The notes beneath the pieces were generated by a model, which searched no databases, was not told the DNA's origin, and was given only the letters and a program-made list of their open reading frames with translations. Made by a program: the position numbers and the translations under genes. A DNA stretch of 64,000 nt. Origin: Sphingomonas taxi. Its GTDB lineage: Bacteria; Pseudomonadota; Alphaproteobacteria; Sphingomonadales; Sphingomonadaceae. This document shows positions 46,766-56,173 of the stretch, piece after piece. Every line of letters begins with the position of its first letter. Position 1 is the first letter of the stretch. The DNA lies in NCBI RefSeq assembly GCF_000764535.1, contig NZ_CP009571.1:1855001-1919000 (forward strand), in the 5' to 3' direction.

Positions 46766-48427
46766 TCAGCCCTCGCTCGACGCAGCGGCCTTCTTCGCGC
46801 GCGGCTTCTTCGCCGGAGCGTCGGCGGCCTCGGTGCCTTCCGCCGCTTCCGCTGCGACCGGCGACGATTCGGTCACCGCGGTCTCGGCCTCGACCGGCGC
46901 GGCGGCCTTCTTGGCGCGCGGCTTCTTGGCGGGCGCTTCGGCACCGGCATCCTCGGCCGGGGTCTCGGTCGCCGCATTGTCGCCCTCGGCGACCGGCTTC
47001 TTGGCGGCGGCCTTCTTCGGCTTGGCCTCGCCCGCGGCCTTCTTCGCCTTGGGCTTGTGGTTGTCGTGATCGTGCGTGTGCGTGCCGGTCGCGAAACCGT
47101 CCTCGCTCTCGATCGCGGCTTCCAGCTCCTCGCGGGTCGCTTCGCGGTCGGTCACCTCGGCCTTGTCGAACAGGAAGTCGACGACCTTGTCCTCGTACAG
47201 CGGCGCGCGCAGCTGGGCGGCCGCCATCGGCTCCTGCTGGACATACTGGATGAAGCGCTGCTGGTCCTCGCCGCGATACTGCTGCGCGGCCTGCGCGATC
47301 AACCGGTTCATCTCCTGCTGCGACACCTCGACGCCGTTCGCCTGGCCGATTTCGGACAGCAGCAGACCCAGACGCACGCGGCGCTCGGCGATCTTGCGGT
47401 AATCGTCGCGCTCGGCTTCCATCTCGGCGAGCGCCGCGGCGGGATCTTCCTCGTGCGTCGCTTCATGCTCCAGCTGCTGCCAGATCTGCGCGAACTCGGC
47501 CTCGACCATCGACGGCGGCACTTCGAAATCGTGACCCTCGGCGAGCTGGTCGAGCAGCTTGCGCTTCATGTGGGTGCGGGTGAGGCCGTTATGCTCCTGC
47601 TCGATCTGACCCTTGATCAGGCCGCGCAGCTGCTCGAGGCTCTCGAGCCCGAGGTTCTTGGCGAGATCCTCGTCGATCTTGCTCTCCGCGGCGACCTGAA
47701 TCTTCTTGACGGTGATCTCGAAGGTCGCGGGCTGGCCGGCGAGCTCCTTGGCGCCGTAATCCTCGGGGAAGGTCACGTTGAGCACCTTCTCCTCGCCGAG
47801 CTTCACGCCGACGAGCTGCTCCTCGAAACCGGGGATCAGGCGGCCCGAACCGAGCTCGACGCCCATGTCGGTGCCGGTGCCGCCGTCGAAGGCGACGCCG
47901 TCGGCGGTCTTGCCGACGAAATCGACGGTGACGAGGTCGCCGGTCTCGGCGGCCTTGTCGTCGGCGTCATCCCACTTCTTCGACTGGTCGGCGAACTTCT
48001 GCAGCTGCTCGTCGACCAGTTCGTCGGCGACGGGCACGGTCAGCCGCTCGAGCTTGAGCGAATCGATCGCCGGTGCCGGGACGGCCGGCAGCACTTCCAG
48101 CTCGACGGTGACCGCGGCGTCCTGGCCGGGTGCGTAATCGTCGTTGAGCGCGACCGAGGGCTGCATCGCGGGACGCAGCGCCTTGTCGGCGATTAGCTGC
48201 TGCACGCCCTGCTGGATCGCGCTGTTGAGCGCGTCGGCGGCGAGCGATTCACCATGCATCTTGCGCACGAGATTGGCCGGGACCTTGCCGGGGCGGAAGC
48301 CGGGCATCTTCACCTGCGGCGCGATGCGCTTCACCTCGGCATCGACCTTGGCATCGATGTCCTTGGCGGTGATGGTCAGCGTGTAGGCACGCTTCAGGCC
48401 CTCGTTCAACGTCTCGACAGTCTGCAT
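46766..48427 (-). CDS. tig: trigger factor with an extended Lys/Ala-rich C-terminus
   Basis: A 553-aa ribosome-bound chaperone. The ribosome-binding signature is GFRPGKVP (about 44-51), the FKBP-type PPIase domain spans about 155-245 (GDLVTVDFVGKTADGVAF), and the C-terminal chaperone domain extends to about 440. The family is usually about 430-450 residues. Here another 100 or so residues follow, with repeated APAKKPRAKKAA phrases separated by acidic Glu/Thr stretches, resembling histone H1-like tails. The role of the tail is unknown. The gene lies downstream of tRNA-Leu on the same strand. Confidence 0.96.
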   Translation of the reverse strand: MQTVETLNEGLKRAYTLTITAKDIDAKVDAEVKRIAPQVKMPGFRPGKVPANLVRKMHGESLAADALNSAIQQGVQQLIADKALRPAMQPSVALNDDYAPGQDAAVTVELEVLPAVPAPAIDSLKLERLTVPVADELVDEQLQKFADQSKKWDDADDKAAETGDLVTVDFVGKTADGVAFDGGTGTDMGVELGSGRLIPGFEEQLVGVKLGEEKVLNVTFPEDYGAKELAGQPATFEITVKKIQVAAESKIDEDLAKNLGLESLEQLRGLIKGQIEQEHNGLTRTHMKRKLLDQLAEGHDFEVPPSMVEAEFAQIWQQLEHEATHEEDPAAALAEMEAERDDYRKIAERRVRLGLLLSEIGQANGVEVSQQEMNRLIAQAAQQYRGEDQQRFIQYVQQEPMAAAQLRAPLYEDKVVDFLFDKAEVTDREATREELEAAIESEDGFATGTHTHDHDNHKPKAKKAAGEAKPKKAAAKKPVAEGDNAATETPAEDAGAEAPAKKPRAKKAAAPVEAETAVTESSPVAAEAAEGTEAADAPAKKPRAKKAAASSEG

Positions 48428-48476
48428 GTTCGGCCTTCAATCTTGAGAAATCTGACGGAAATTCAATAAGGCTGCC

Positions 48477-48499
48477 GTCCCGCCCGAAAGCGGCGGGAC
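48477..48499 (-). terminator. hairpin between tRNA-Leu and tig
   Basis: GTCCCGCC and GGCGGGAC pair around a 7-base loop, directly against the tRNA 3' end. No clear U tract follows; it could terminate or mark tRNA 3' processing. Confidence 0.5.
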
Positions 48500-48584
48500 T
48501 GGTGCGGGCGAAGGGACTCGAACCCCCACATCTTGCGATGGCAGGACCTAAACCTGCTGCGTCTACCAATTCCGCCACGCCCGC
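48500..48584 (-). tRNA. tRNA-Leu (UAG)
   Basis: An 85-nt class II tRNA with encoded CCA. Acceptor GCGGGCG/CGCCCGC, D-arm TGGCGGAATTGGTAGACGC, anticodon stem GCAGG with loop TTTAGGT (anticodon TAG), a long variable arm and T-arm GGGGGTTCGAGTCCC are all intact. Confidence 0.97.
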
Positions 48585-48695
48585 ACAAAGGACCCGCCGT
48601 TGGGCGCGCGTCTATACCAGCGTAGCGCCCGGGGGCAAGCGAAGAGGCAACCGGCGCGCACCCGGAACGTTGGGTCATATGAAGGAGAGACCGAC

Positions 48696-48857
48696 ATGGC
48701 AACCCAGCCCCCACCCGAAACGCCGGCCCCCACCCCGCAACCGGTCCAGCCCGATTCACCGCCGCCCGAGATCCAGACGCCCGCGCCCGACGTCGACGTC
48801 CCCTCGCCGACGATCCCCGCCACCGATCCCGGCACATCGCAGCCGGCGGAGATCTGA
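48696..48857 (+). CDS. small proline-rich protein
   Basis: A 53-aa protein made almost wholly of Pro, Ala, Thr, Gln, Asp and Glu (MATQPPPETPAPTPQPVQPDSPPPEI...). It is likely disordered. AAGGAGAGA lies at good distance before the ATG, which argues that it is translated. The next gene starts 2 bases after its stop. Function unknown. Confidence 0.65.
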   Translation: MATQPPPETPAPTPQPVQPDSPPPEIQTPAPDVDVPSPTIPATDPGTSQPAEI

Positions 48858-48859
48858 GC

Positions 48860-49084
48860 ATGAGCACCGATCCCAACGCCCTTCCCGAGGACGCACCGGA
48901 CAGCAATCCGGACGCCCGTGAGGACGAGCGCAGCGACATCGAACAGGCGGTCGAAGCCCGCGCCGACGCGGTCGCCCGCGGCGAAGGCGGCGAGGAACCC
49001 TCGCGCTTTACCGACACCGGCGCCTTCGACGGCAACAGCGGCACCGGCGGCGAGGTCAAGAACCAGGACCTGACGCAACAATGA
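48860..49084 (+). CDS. small acidic protein
   Basis: A 74-aa acidic, hydrophilic protein (MSTDPNALPEDAPDSNPDAREDERSDIEQAVEARADAVARGEGG...). The middle is probably helical. No cysteine or membrane segment. It follows the proline-rich protein by 2 bases and is closed by a strong terminator, so the two form a complete small operon. Function unknown; general stress-type proteins of this composition exist in sphingomonads, but I cannot confirm a match. Confidence 0.7.
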   Translation: MSTDPNALPEDAPDSNPDAREDERSDIEQAVEARADAVARGEGGEEPSRFTDTGAFDGNSGTGGEVKNQDLTQQ

Positions 49085-49086
49085 CG

Positions 49087-49113
49087 AGGCGGCCCTGCGG
49101 GGCCGCCTTTTTT
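49087..49113 (+). terminator. rho-independent terminator
   Basis: Stem AGGCGGCCC with a short loop and complement is followed by TTTTTT, right after the acidic protein gene. Confidence 0.93.
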
Positions 49114-49173
49114 GCAGGTTGGCCCTGCCCCACTCCGTCTCCGTTGGTTGGCCTCGCCGCACCCCCATCCATT

Positions 49174-49211
49174 CGCCCTGAGCCTGTCGGAGGGCATTGG
49201 GTCTCAGGGCG
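49174..49211. repeat. inverted repeat CGCCCTGAG
   Basis: Nine-base arms are exact; the interior GCCTGTCGGAGGGCA relates it to the CTGAGCCTGTCGAAG repeat at 46552. Confidence 0.7.
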
Positions 49212-49289
49212 GTGTGACGGGTCCGACGCCGGCGAGCCAGCCAGCGACCATATGCCGGAACGTCGGATGTCTATCGAGGCGAGGAAGAT

Positions 49290-49427
49290 TTTGCGCGCAG
49301 AGACGCAGAGACGCAGAGGCGCAGAGAGGCAATGACCTCACCGCGAACGCCCAGACCCAAATCCGGCGACGACGAAGGCGCTCCGCGCCGCGCGTGACAC
49401 CTCCGCGTCTTTGCGCCTCTGCGCGAA
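49290..49427. repeat. imperfect inverted repeat with GCAGAGACGC units
   Basis: The left side has three near-copies of GCAGAGACGC; the right side ends CCTCTGCGCGAA in the complementary sense. With the terminator and the repeat at 49174 it occupies the 420 bases between the acidic protein and the PPIase gene, where I see no gene. Confidence 0.7.
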
Positions 49428-49506
49428 CCATCATCTACTGATGGATCAGACCATGCCCCTGACCGATACCGTCTAACTCCCCCTCACGGGGACAAATCGA
49501 TGCGCG

Positions 49507-50148
49507 CTATTTCACCCGCCGCGCGGTGAGGATCGTCACCTTGGTCACCGGCACCTCGCCCTTGAACGCGCCGCGCAGCGTCGCGGTCGGCGACACCGGC
49601 GCGTCGAACACCTTCAGGATGGTATCCTGCCCCTCGACGACATGGCCGAACGCTGCATAGCCGAGATTGTCGCCCGGCTTGCTCGGGTCCGCATCGAACG
49701 ACGGCTGGTCGCCGATGCTGATCGTGAACTCGCCGCGCGCGCTGCCCGGTTCGAACCGCGCGGTCGAAACGGTGAAGTCGGTATGGCGGATCCCCGTCTG
49801 CGTCGTCGGCTCATGCTTGATCGGCGGCAGCAGCCGCTTGATCTCGCCATCCGGCCCGAATTGCACGAAGCCGAAATGGTCGCCGATCTTCACCGCGCGA
49901 TAGAAGCTCACCCCGTCGAGCCGCTTGCCGTCGACATATTTGAGGAAATTGCCCGCGCTGATCGGCGCATGCACAATATCCGCCTCGATCACGAACCGCC
50001 CGACGCTGGTCTCCAACGCGACGCGCGGCAGCGCCGGCGTCGGCTGCGGCGTGGGCACCGGTGCGGCCGCAGGCGCAGCCTGTTGCGCCGCCACCGGCAC
50101 CGCGACGAGGGACATGGCAAGCGTCGCGACCCGAACGAAACCGATCAT
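49507..50148 (-). CDS. exported cyclophilin-type peptidylprolyl isomerase
   Basis: A 213-aa protein with a signal peptide (MIGFVRVATLAMSLVAVPVAAQ), an Ala/Pro/Thr linker and a cyclophilin-like domain (VALETSVGRFVIEADIVHAPISAGNFLKYVDGKRLDGVSFYRAV ... FTISIGDQPSFD ... YAAFGHVVEGQDTILKV). Several canonical active-site residues of classical cyclophilins are changed (for example the FHR block is FYRAVKIGDHFGFVQFG), as in many bacterial periplasmic members, so activity may be weak. The ATG at 50148 follows GGGAG. It ends the gat operon, 16 bases after the barstar gene. Confidence 0.88.
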   Translation of the reverse strand: MIGFVRVATLAMSLVAVPVAAQQAAPAAAPVPTPQPTPALPRVALETSVGRFVIEADIVHAPISAGNFLKYVDGKRLDGVSFYRAVKIGDHFGFVQFGPDGEIKRLLPPIKHEPTTQTGIRHTDFTVSTARFEPGSARGEFTISIGDQPSFDADPSKPGDNLGYAAFGHVVEGQDTILKVFDAPVSPTATLRGAFKGEVPVTKVTILTARRVK

Positions 50149-50164
50149 CCCTGCTCTCCCCAAT

Positions 50165-50449
50165 TCAGACGAACCGCAACCGCACATCCCGCCCAAATTC
50201 CGCACGGGCATCGTCGAACACCTGCTCCGCACGCCGCACATAGGCAAGCTCGTCCGCCGGCAGGTCGCCGACATGGCGGACGATCACCTCGAACGGCGGC
50301 GCCAGATCGGCGATGCCGCCGCCGAGACAATCGAACAGCGCATCCAGATTGCCGCCGACCCACGGCTCCGCGCCGAGCCGCGGCAGCAGCGCGGCGTAGA
50401 AGTCCGCCCTGCTCCGCCAGCCGCGCCCGTCGAGCTCGATCGTCGTCAC
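50165..50449 (-). CDS. barstar-family (ribonuclease inhibitor-like) protein
   Basis: A 94-aa protein with the barstar fold pattern: MTTIELDGRGWRSRADFYAALLPRLGAEPWVGGNLDALFDCLGG, in which the G-x-N-L-D-A-L-x-D block is the RNase-binding helix region. The rest ends DDARAEFGRDVRLRF. The start is GTG at 50449, ten bases after the gatB stop. No barnase-like RNase gene is present nearby; orphan barstars are common and may guard against incoming toxins. Operon position suggests expression with gatB. Confidence 0.88.
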   Translation of the reverse strand: MTTIELDGRGWRSRADFYAALLPRLGAEPWVGGNLDALFDCLGGGIADLAPPFEVIVRHVGDLPADELAYVRRAEQVFDDARAEFGRDVRLRFV

Positions 50450-50459
50450 CGCGCGGCGG

Positions 50460-51929
50460 TCAGGCGAGCGCCTTCTTGAGCAGCTCGTTGACCACCGCCG
50501 GATTGGCCTTGCCCCCCATCGCCTTCATCGTCTGGCCGACGAAGAAACCGAACAACGTCTCCTTGCCGCCGCGATATTGCGCGAGCTGGTTGGGACTCCT
50601 GGCGATCACCTCGGCGATCACCGCCTCGATCGCGCCGGTATCGCTGGTCTGCTTGAGGCCGCGATCCTCGACGATCTTCGACGGCGCATCGCCCGTCTCC
50701 AGCATCACCTCGAACACCTGCTTGGCGAGGCTGCCCGACAGCGTACCGTCGGCGACCAGCGCGAGCAGCTCGGCGGCCTGCGCCGGCGACACCGGCGAAT
50801 CGGCGATATCGCGCCCGGTGCGGTTGAGCGCGCCGAACAGCTCCGACGTCGTCCAGTTCGCCGCCGCGACCGGCTTGGCCCCGGCATCGAGCAACGCATC
50901 GAACCAGCGCGCCGCCTCGACCTCGGCGGTCAGCACGTCCGCCTGATAGGCCGAGATGCCGAGCGATTCGTACCGCTTGCGCTTGGCGTCGGGCAGTTCG
51001 GGAAGGCTAGAGCGGCACTCGGCGAGGAACGCCTCCTCCAGTTCGAGCGGCAGCAGGTCGGGATCGGGGAAGTAACGGTAATCGTGCGCGTCTTCCTTCG
51101 AGCGCATCGAGCGGGTGGTGCCGCTCTCGACGTTGAACAGCCGCGTCTCCTGGACGATGCGGCCGCCGTCCTCGATCACCTCGACCTGGCGCTTCGCCTC
51201 ATATTCGATCGCCGCCATGACGAAGCGCACCGAATTGACGTTCTTCGTCTCGGTGCGCGTGCCCAGTTCGCCGCCCGGCTTGCGCACGGAGACGTTGACG
51301 TCGGCGCGCATCGAGCCTTCTTCCATATTGCCGTCGCACGAGCCGACGTAGCGCAGGATCGCACGCAGCTTGCGCAGATACGCCCCCGCCTCGGCCGGCG
51401 AGCGCATGTCGGGCCGGCTGACGATCTCCATCAGCGCGACGCCCGAGCGGTTGAGGTCGACATAGGAGCGCGTCGGATGCTGGTCGTGCATCAGCTTGCC
51501 GGCATCCTGCTCGACGTGGATGCGCTCGACGCCGATCGTCTTGGTCGCGTCGGGGTTCTTGTCGTCGGGGCTGATCTCGATCGCGCCCTCGCCGACCAGC
51601 GGATGATAGAGCTGGCTGATCTGATAGCCCTGCGGCAGATCGGCGTAGAAGTAATTCTTACGATCGAACCGCGACCAGCGATTGATCTGCGCGTCGATCG
51701 CCATGCCGGTGCGCACCGCCTGCCGGATGCACTCCATGTTCGGCACCGGCAGCATCCCCGGCATCGCCGCATCGACGAGGCTGACCTGCGTATTCGGCTC
51801 CGCCCCGAACGCAGTCGCCGCGCCCGAGAACAATTTGGCGTTGGAAGTGACCTGCGCATGGACCTCGAGGCCGATCACGACCTCCCACTCGCCGGTGGCG
51901 CCCTGGATGCGGTAGCTGGTCTCGGTCAT
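50460..51929 (-). CDS. gatB: Asp-tRNA(Asn)/Glu-tRNA(Gln) amidotransferase subunit B
   Basis: A 489-aa subunit binding the misacylated tRNA and phosphorylating its side chain. [14 protein letters not shown] is the usual start, followed by [30 protein letters not shown] and [16 protein letters not shown]. The C-terminal YqeY/tail domain reaches the end ([14 protein letters not shown]). The ATG at 51929 overlaps the vapC stop as ATGA, so its translation is tied to the toxin gene rather than to gatA as in a normal gatCAB operon. Confidence 0.97.
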   Translation of the reverse strand: MTETSYRIQGATGEWEVVIGLEVHAQVTSNAKLFSGAATAFGAEPNTQVSLVDAAMPGMLPVPNMECIRQAVRTGMAIDAQINRWSRFDRKNYFYADLPQGYQISQLYHPLVGEGAIEISPDDKNPDATKTIGVERIHVEQDAGKLMHDQHPTRSYVDLNRSGVALMEIVSRPDMRSPAEAGAYLRKLRAILRYVGSCDGNMEEGSMRADVNVSVRKPGGELGTRTETKNVNSVRFVMAAIEYEAKRQVEVIEDGGRIVQETRLFNVESGTTRSMRSKEDAHDYRYFPDPDLLPLELEEAFLAECRSSLPELPDAKRKRYESLGISAYQADVLTAEVEAARWFDALLDAGAKPVAAANWTTSELFGALNRTGRDIADSPVSPAQAAELLALVADGTLSGSLAKQVFEVMLETGDAPSKIVEDRGLKQTSDTGAIEAVIAEVIARSPNQLAQYRGGKETLFGFFVGQTMKAMGGKANPAVVNELLKKALA

Positions 51930-52336
51930 GGATGCGTCTCTGGGGTGATGAGGGTAAGGTCTGGAAAATAGGTCGCGAGCCGGCGATCGCGGGTCATCAG
52001 CGTCGCGCCGAGCACCTGAGCGTGGCCGGCGATCAGGAAATCGGGCAACACGCGCTCCCGCTTGCCGCCGCGCCGACGATAGTCGCCGAAAGCCCGGCCA
52101 CCGGCAAGCGCCGCCTCGACCGTCAACGGCAGCACCTCGACGTGCAGGGTTTCGAGATCGTCGAGGACCATGTCCGCCCGGCATGATCCAGCGATGATTT
52201 CCGCCAGGACGATGTGGTTGCAGCCAAGGACATCCGATTGTTCCGCTGCAACGACGGTACGGCGCGACCATTCGGGTTCGTAGCCGGTGGCATTACTGAG
52301 CAGATCGGCGATGATGTTGGTGTCGAGCAGGATCAC
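51926..52336 (-). CDS. vapC: VapC-family PIN-domain toxin
   Basis: A 136-aa putative endoribonuclease. All four acidic PIN residues are present: D5 (LLDTNI), E46 (VLAEI), D99 ([10 protein letters not shown]) and D117 (MTRDRRL), so it should be active. The start is GTG at 52336, overlapping the antitoxin stop by GTGA. At the other end the stop overlaps the gatB start by ATGA. The target RNA is unknown; VapCs often cut initiator tRNA or rRNA. Confidence 0.93.
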   Translation of the reverse strand: MILLDTNIIADLLSNATGYEPEWSRRTVVAAEQSDVLGCNHIVLAEIIAGSCRADMVLDDLETLHVEVLPLTVEAALAGGRAFGDYRRRGGKRERVLPDFLIAGHAQVLGATLMTRDRRLATYFPDLTLITPETHP

Positions 52337-52629
52337 GGCAGCGGTTCGTCACCGCGAATGTCGCGCACGAAGTCCGCTCCCGATTGCGTGAACTGCGGAC
52401 GTTCGCGGATCCGCGCAAAGAAGGCCGCAAGCCGCGCCTCCCGCTCGTCCGGCGTTTCGTCCGGCCAGCGCTTGCCCGGAACGACCACCGCCTCGCCGCG
52501 ATCGTTGATCCCGACATCCACCGGCCGCCCCGGCACCAGCCCGATCGCGTCGCGCACGTCCTTGGGGATCAGCACCTGACCCTTGCTCGTCATGTTCGTC
52601 GTCGTGCGCTTGTCGAGTAAAGTCGCCAT
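52333..52629 (-). CDS. vapB: AbrB/MazE-type antitoxin paired with VapC
   Basis: A 98-aa antitoxin. The N-terminal swapped-hairpin DNA-binding domain reads TTTNMTSKGQVLIPKDVRDAIGLVPGRPVDV; the C-terminal part is Arg/Glu-rich (PDETPDEREARLAAFFARIRERPQF) and should wrap the toxin. The ATG at 52629 has GGAGG six bases upstream; a GTG one codon earlier is less likely. A perfect palindrome lies 11 bases upstream of the ATG and probably binds the VapBC complex. Confidence 0.92.
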   Translation of the reverse strand: MATLLDKRTTTNMTSKGQVLIPKDVRDAIGLVPGRPVDVGINDRGEAVVVPGKRWPDETPDEREARLAAFFARIRERPQFTQSGADFVRDIRGDEPLP

Positions 52630-52640
52630 CACCCGCCTCC

Positions 52641-52660
52641 GGTGTTACCAAGGTAACACC
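52641..52660. promoter_or_regulatory. vapBC operator palindrome
   Basis: GGTGTTACCAAGGTAACACC: two exact 9-base arms around AA. It lies between the gatA stop (52676) and the vapB ribosome binding site, the place expected for an autoregulatory operator. Confidence 0.7.
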
Positions 52661-52675
52661 TCACGCGACGATCGT

Positions 52676-54172
52676 CTACCACCACGCCTGCGGCCGCGCC
52701 GTGAAGCCCGCCCGCTGCTCGATCGCCAGCCCGGCGTTCAGCACGCCCTGCTCGTCGAGCGGCTTGCCGATGATCTGCAACCCCAGCGGCAGTCCCTGTT
52801 TGTCGAGCCCGCCCGGCACGCTCATCGCCGGCAGGCCTGCGAGGCTCGACGGTACGGTGAACACGTCGTTGAGATACATGGCGATCGGATCGGCCGACTT
52901 CTCGCCGAGCGCGAACGCCGCCGACGGCGCTGTCGGCGTCAGCAGCACGTCGCACTGTTCGAACGCCCGCTCGAAATCGCGCGCGATCAGCGCCCGGACC
53001 TTCTGCGCCTGCGTGTAATAGGCGTCGTAAAAGCCCGCCGACAGCACATAGGTGCCGATCATGATGCGGCGCTTCACCTCGGGGCCGAAGCCGGCGGCAC
53101 GGGTCGCGGCATACATGTCCTGCAACCCCGCCCCGCCCCCGGATTCATTGGCGGGCAGCTCGCGCAGGCCGTAGCGCACGCCGTCATAGCGTGCGAGGTT
53201 GGACGAGGCCTCCGCCGGCGCGATGATGTAATAGGCCGGCAGCGCATATTTGGTATGCGGCAGCGAGACCTCGACGATCTCCGCGCCCGCGTCGCGCAGC
53301 CAGTCGATCCCCGCCTGCCACAGCGCCTCGATCTCCTCGGGCATGCCGTCGACGCGATATTCCTTGGGAATACCGACGCGCTTGCCCGCGAGATTGCCCG
53401 ACAACCCCTGTTCCCAGCGCGGCACGTCGAGCTGGAGCGAGGTCGCATCCTTGGCGTCGAACCCGGCCATCGCCTCGAGCAGGATCGCGCAGTCGCGCAC
53501 GTCGCGCGCCATCGGCCCCGCCTGATCCAGCGACGAGGCGAAAGCGATCGTCCCCCAGCGCGAGCAGCGGCCATAGGTCGGCTTGATGCCGCTGATCCCG
53601 GTGAACGCCGCCGGCTGGCGGATCGAACCGCCGGTGTCGGTGCCGGTCGCGCCCGGACACAGCCCCGCCGCCACCGCCGACGAACTGCCGCCCGACGAGC
53701 CGCCCGGCGCCAGCGGCGCGTCGCTGCCCGGCCGCCGCCACGGCGAGATCACGTTGCCGAACGCGCTGGTCTCGTTCGACGAGCCCATCGCGAACTGGTC
53801 CATGTTGAGCTTGCCGAGCATCCCCGCGCCGGCATCCCACAATTTCTGCGAGATCGTCGATTCGTAGGTCGGCACGAAGCCTTCGAGGATATGGCTCGCC
53901 GCGGTGGTCGCGACGCCGTTCGTGCAGAACAGGTCCTTCATCCCGATCGGCACGCCGGCGAGCGGCTTCAGCGTCTCGCCCGCCGCGCGCGCGGCATCGG
54001 CGGCGCGCGCCGCGGCCAGCGCATGATCGGGCGTCTCGACGAGGAAGGCGTTGAGCGGCTTGGCCTTCGCCACCTTCACCACGAAGGCGTCGGCGACCTC
54101 GACCGCGGAAAAAGCGCCGCTGCGCACCCCGTCGCGCAGGGCGGCGACGCCCAATTCGGTCAGCTCGGCCAT
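52676..54172 (-). CDS. gatA: Asp-tRNA(Asn)/Glu-tRNA(Gln) amidotransferase subunit A
   Basis: A 498-aa amidase-signature glutaminase. The catalytic triad is K79 (GVPIGMKD), cis-S159 ([11 protein letters not shown]) and S183 ([12 protein letters not shown]), with the 24-residue spacing expected for GatA. It releases ammonia from glutamine for GatB. Its ATG shares one base with the gatC stop (TAATG). Confidence 0.97.
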   Translation of the reverse strand: MAELTELGVAALRDGVRSGAFSAVEVADAFVVKVAKAKPLNAFLVETPDHALAAARAADAARAAGETLKPLAGVPIGMKDLFCTNGVATTAASHILEGFVPTYESTISQKLWDAGAGMLGKLNMDQFAMGSSNETSAFGNVISPWRRPGSDAPLAPGGSSGGSSSAVAAGLCPGATGTDTGGSIRQPAAFTGISGIKPTYGRCSRWGTIAFASSLDQAGPMARDVRDCAILLEAMAGFDAKDATSLQLDVPRWEQGLSGNLAGKRVGIPKEYRVDGMPEEIEALWQAGIDWLRDAGAEIVEVSLPHTKYALPAYYIIAPAEASSNLARYDGVRYGLRELPANESGGGAGLQDMYAATRAAGFGPEVKRRIMIGTYVLSAGFYDAYYTQAQKVRALIARDFERAFEQCDVLLTPTAPSAAFALGEKSADPIAMYLNDVFTVPSSLAGLPAMSVPGGLDKQGLPLGLQIIGKPLDEQGVLNAGLAIEQRAGFTARPQAWW

Positions 54173-54474
54173 TATTCGATCACCTTGGGAACGGTAAAGA
54201 AGCCATGCTCCGCCTGGGGGGCATTGGCCATCAGCGCGTCGCGAATGCCGCCGCCGGTCAGCGGATCGGCATCGGTCACGTCCTCGCGCAGGCGCAGCTG
54301 GTTGGGGATGACCGCGGTCATCGGCTCGATGCCGGCGGTATCCACCCCTTCCAGTTGCTCGATCCAGCCGAGGATGTTGCTGAGTTCGGGGGCGAGGCGC
54401 GCGGCATCCTCGTCGGTGATCGCGATGCGCGCGAGCGCGGCGACCTTCTTCACGGTGGCGGTGTCTACGGACAT
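54172..54474 (-). CDS. gatC: Asp-tRNA(Asn)/Glu-tRNA(Gln) amidotransferase subunit C
   Basis: A 100-aa small subunit that stabilises GatA-Gat[46 protein letters not shown] is the standard N-terminus, and the C-terminus [22 protein letters not shown] is diagnostic. First gene of the operon gatC-gatA-vapB-vapC-gatB-barstar-PPIase; the promoter should be in the 131 bases before 54606. Confidence 0.97.
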   Translation of the reverse strand: MSVDTATVKKVAALARIAITDEDAARLAPELSNILGWIEQLEGVDTAGIEPMTAVIPNQLRLREDVTDADPLTGGGIRDALMANAPQAEHGFFTVPKVIE

Positions 54475-54605
54475 GGCCTTGCGCCTATCAGAGGCGGCTC
54501 GGCGGATGCAACCTCCGCTTGCGTGACCGCGCGCAACCGTATGTTGCCAGTTCGCCGGGGCTCGTCCATCAGGCGGCCTCCCTGCCCTGCCCGGAACCCG
54601 CACGC

Positions 54606-55715
54606 TTGGCCCGCAAATTCCTCTACGTCTTCGCGTTCCTGATCGCGCTCGTCATCGCCGGCGCCTTCGCTTACCGGCTCTACGGCGTCGAGATCCTGCG
54701 CATGGCGCTGGTCCCGTCCGAGGCGTTCAGAGCGCAGCCGCGCGTCGACCCGAAGCGCTATGACGATCGCGCGATGTGGATCGCCCGCCCCGACATCCCG
54801 GCCAATCCCGCGCTCTGGACCCCCGCCGGCTACACGCCCGAGGCGAAGCCGAAGGCGGCGGTCTTCTTCATCCACCCCACCTCGTACATCGGCCGCGACC
54901 ATTGGAACGCGACGCTCGACGATGCCGAGACCAATGCGCGCGCCGCGATCTTCCTGCGCGGCCAGGCGAGCGCGTTCAACGCCGCCGGCGAGATCTGGTC
55001 GCCGCGCTACCGGCAGGCGACGTTCGGCGCCTTCCTGACCAGCGTCGCCGACGCCAATCGCGCGCTCGACCTCGCTTATGGCGACGTCGCCGCCGCCTTC
55101 GCCACCTTCGTCGGGCAGGTCGATCCCAAGCGGCCGATCATCCTCGCCGGCCACAGTCAGGGCGCGCTCCACCTCACCCGCCTGCTCCGCGAACAGATCG
55201 CCGGCAAGCCGATCGCCAAGCGCATCGTCGCCGCTTATGTCGTCGGCTGGCCGGTGTCGAAGACCACCGATCTTGCCGCGCTCGGCCTGCCCGAATGCAC
55301 CCGCGCCGATCAGGCGCGCTGCCTGCTGTCGTGGGAGAGTTTCGCCGAGCCCGCCGACCCGCAGCAGATCACCGACGTCTACGACCAGACGCAGGGGTTC
55401 GACGGCCGCCCGCGCCGCGACACGCCGCTCGTCTGCACCAACCCGCTGACCGGCACCGCCGACGCCGTCGCCCCCGCCGCCGCCAACCAGGGCACGCTCT
55501 ACCCCTCGGCCGATCTCAGCAGCGCGACGATCGCGCCCGGCAAGGTGCCCGCGCGTTGCGGCCCGCGCGGCTTCCTGCTGATCGGCGAGCCGCCCGAGGT
55601 CGGCAGCTACGTGCTCCCCGGCAACAATTACCACGTCTACGACTACAGCCTGTTCTGGGCCAACGTCCGCGCCGACGCGCTGCGCCGGCTCGCCGCATTC
55701 GGCGCGAAGCGATGA
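54606..55715 (+). CDS. DUF3089 alpha/beta-hydrolase-like protein
   Basis: A 369-aa protein with an N-terminal membrane anchor ([24 protein letters not shown]) and an alpha/beta-hydrolase-like domain with the nucleophile elbow GHSQGA ([16 protein letters not shown]) and [16 protein letters not shown] earlier. The family, DUF3089, has no assigned substrate. No ATG occurs near the anchor; I propose TTG at 54606 (LARKFLYV). An ATG at 54519 would add 29 Pro/Arg-rich residues. The stop overlaps the ruvX start as ATGA. Confidence 0.85.
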   Translation: MARKFLYVFAFLIALVIAGAFAYRLYGVEILRMALVPSEAFRAQPRVDPKRYDDRAMWIARPDIPANPALWTPAGYTPEAKPKAAVFFIHPTSYIGRDHWNATLDDAETNARAAIFLRGQASAFNAAGEIWSPRYRQATFGAFLTSVADANRALDLAYGDVAAAFATFVGQVDPKRPIILAGHSQGALHLTRLLREQIAGKPIAKRIVAAYVVGWPVSKTTDLAALGLPECTRADQARCLLSWESFAEPADPQQITDVYDQTQGFDGRPRRDTPLVCTNPLTGTADAVAPAAANQGTLYPSADLSSATIAPGKVPARCGPRGFLLIGEPPEVGSYVLPGNNYHVYDYSLFWANVRADALRRLAAFGAKR

Positions 55716-56173
55716 TCACCCCCGACCGCGCCGTCTTCCGCGAGGCGCTGCCGGCGGGCGGGCGGCTGCTCGGCCTCGACCTCGGCAGCAAGACGATCGG
55801 CACCGCGCTGTGCGACGCCGGCTGGAGCTTCGCCAGCCCCGCCGAGCTGATCCGCCGCAGCAAGTTCACCAAGGACAAGGCGGCGCTGGTCGCGCTCGTC
55901 ACCGCGCAGCAGGTGAAGGGGCTGGTGCTCGGCCTCCCGCTCAACCTCGACGGTAGCGAGAGCCCGCGCAGCCAGTCGACCCGCGCCTTCGCGAAGAATT
56001 GCGCCGACCTCGGCCTGCCGATCCTGCTGTGGGACGAACGCTGGTCGACGGTGGCGGTGGAGCGCACGATGATCGAACAGGACATGAGCCGCGCCAAACG
56101 CGCCGAGCGGATCGACAACCTCGCCGCGGCGCACATCCTGCAAGCGGCGATCGACGCGCTGGTGATGGTTTAG
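55712..56173 (+). CDS. ruvX: putative pre-16S rRNA nuclease / Holliday junction resolvase (YqgF)
   Basis: A 153-aa RNase H-fold protein. D23 in [15 protein letters not shown] starts the active site; [35 protein letters not shown] and [12 protein letters not shown] complete the YqgF signature. It takes part in 16S rRNA 5' maturation and possibly recombination. Coupled by ATGA to the DUF3089 gene. It is the last gene before the AT-richer island. Confidence 0.95.
   Translation: MITPDRAVFREALPAGGRLLGLDLGSKTIGTALCDAGWSFASPAELIRRSKFTKDKAALVALVTAQQVKGLVLGLPLNLDGSESPRSQSTRAFAKNCADLGLPILLWDERWSTVAVERTMIEQDMSRAKRAERIDNLAAAHILQAAIDALVMV

Noticed and set aside
51926..52336. vapC as a broken or decaying toxin
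   Set aside because: All four acidic PIN residues and both coupling overlaps are intact.
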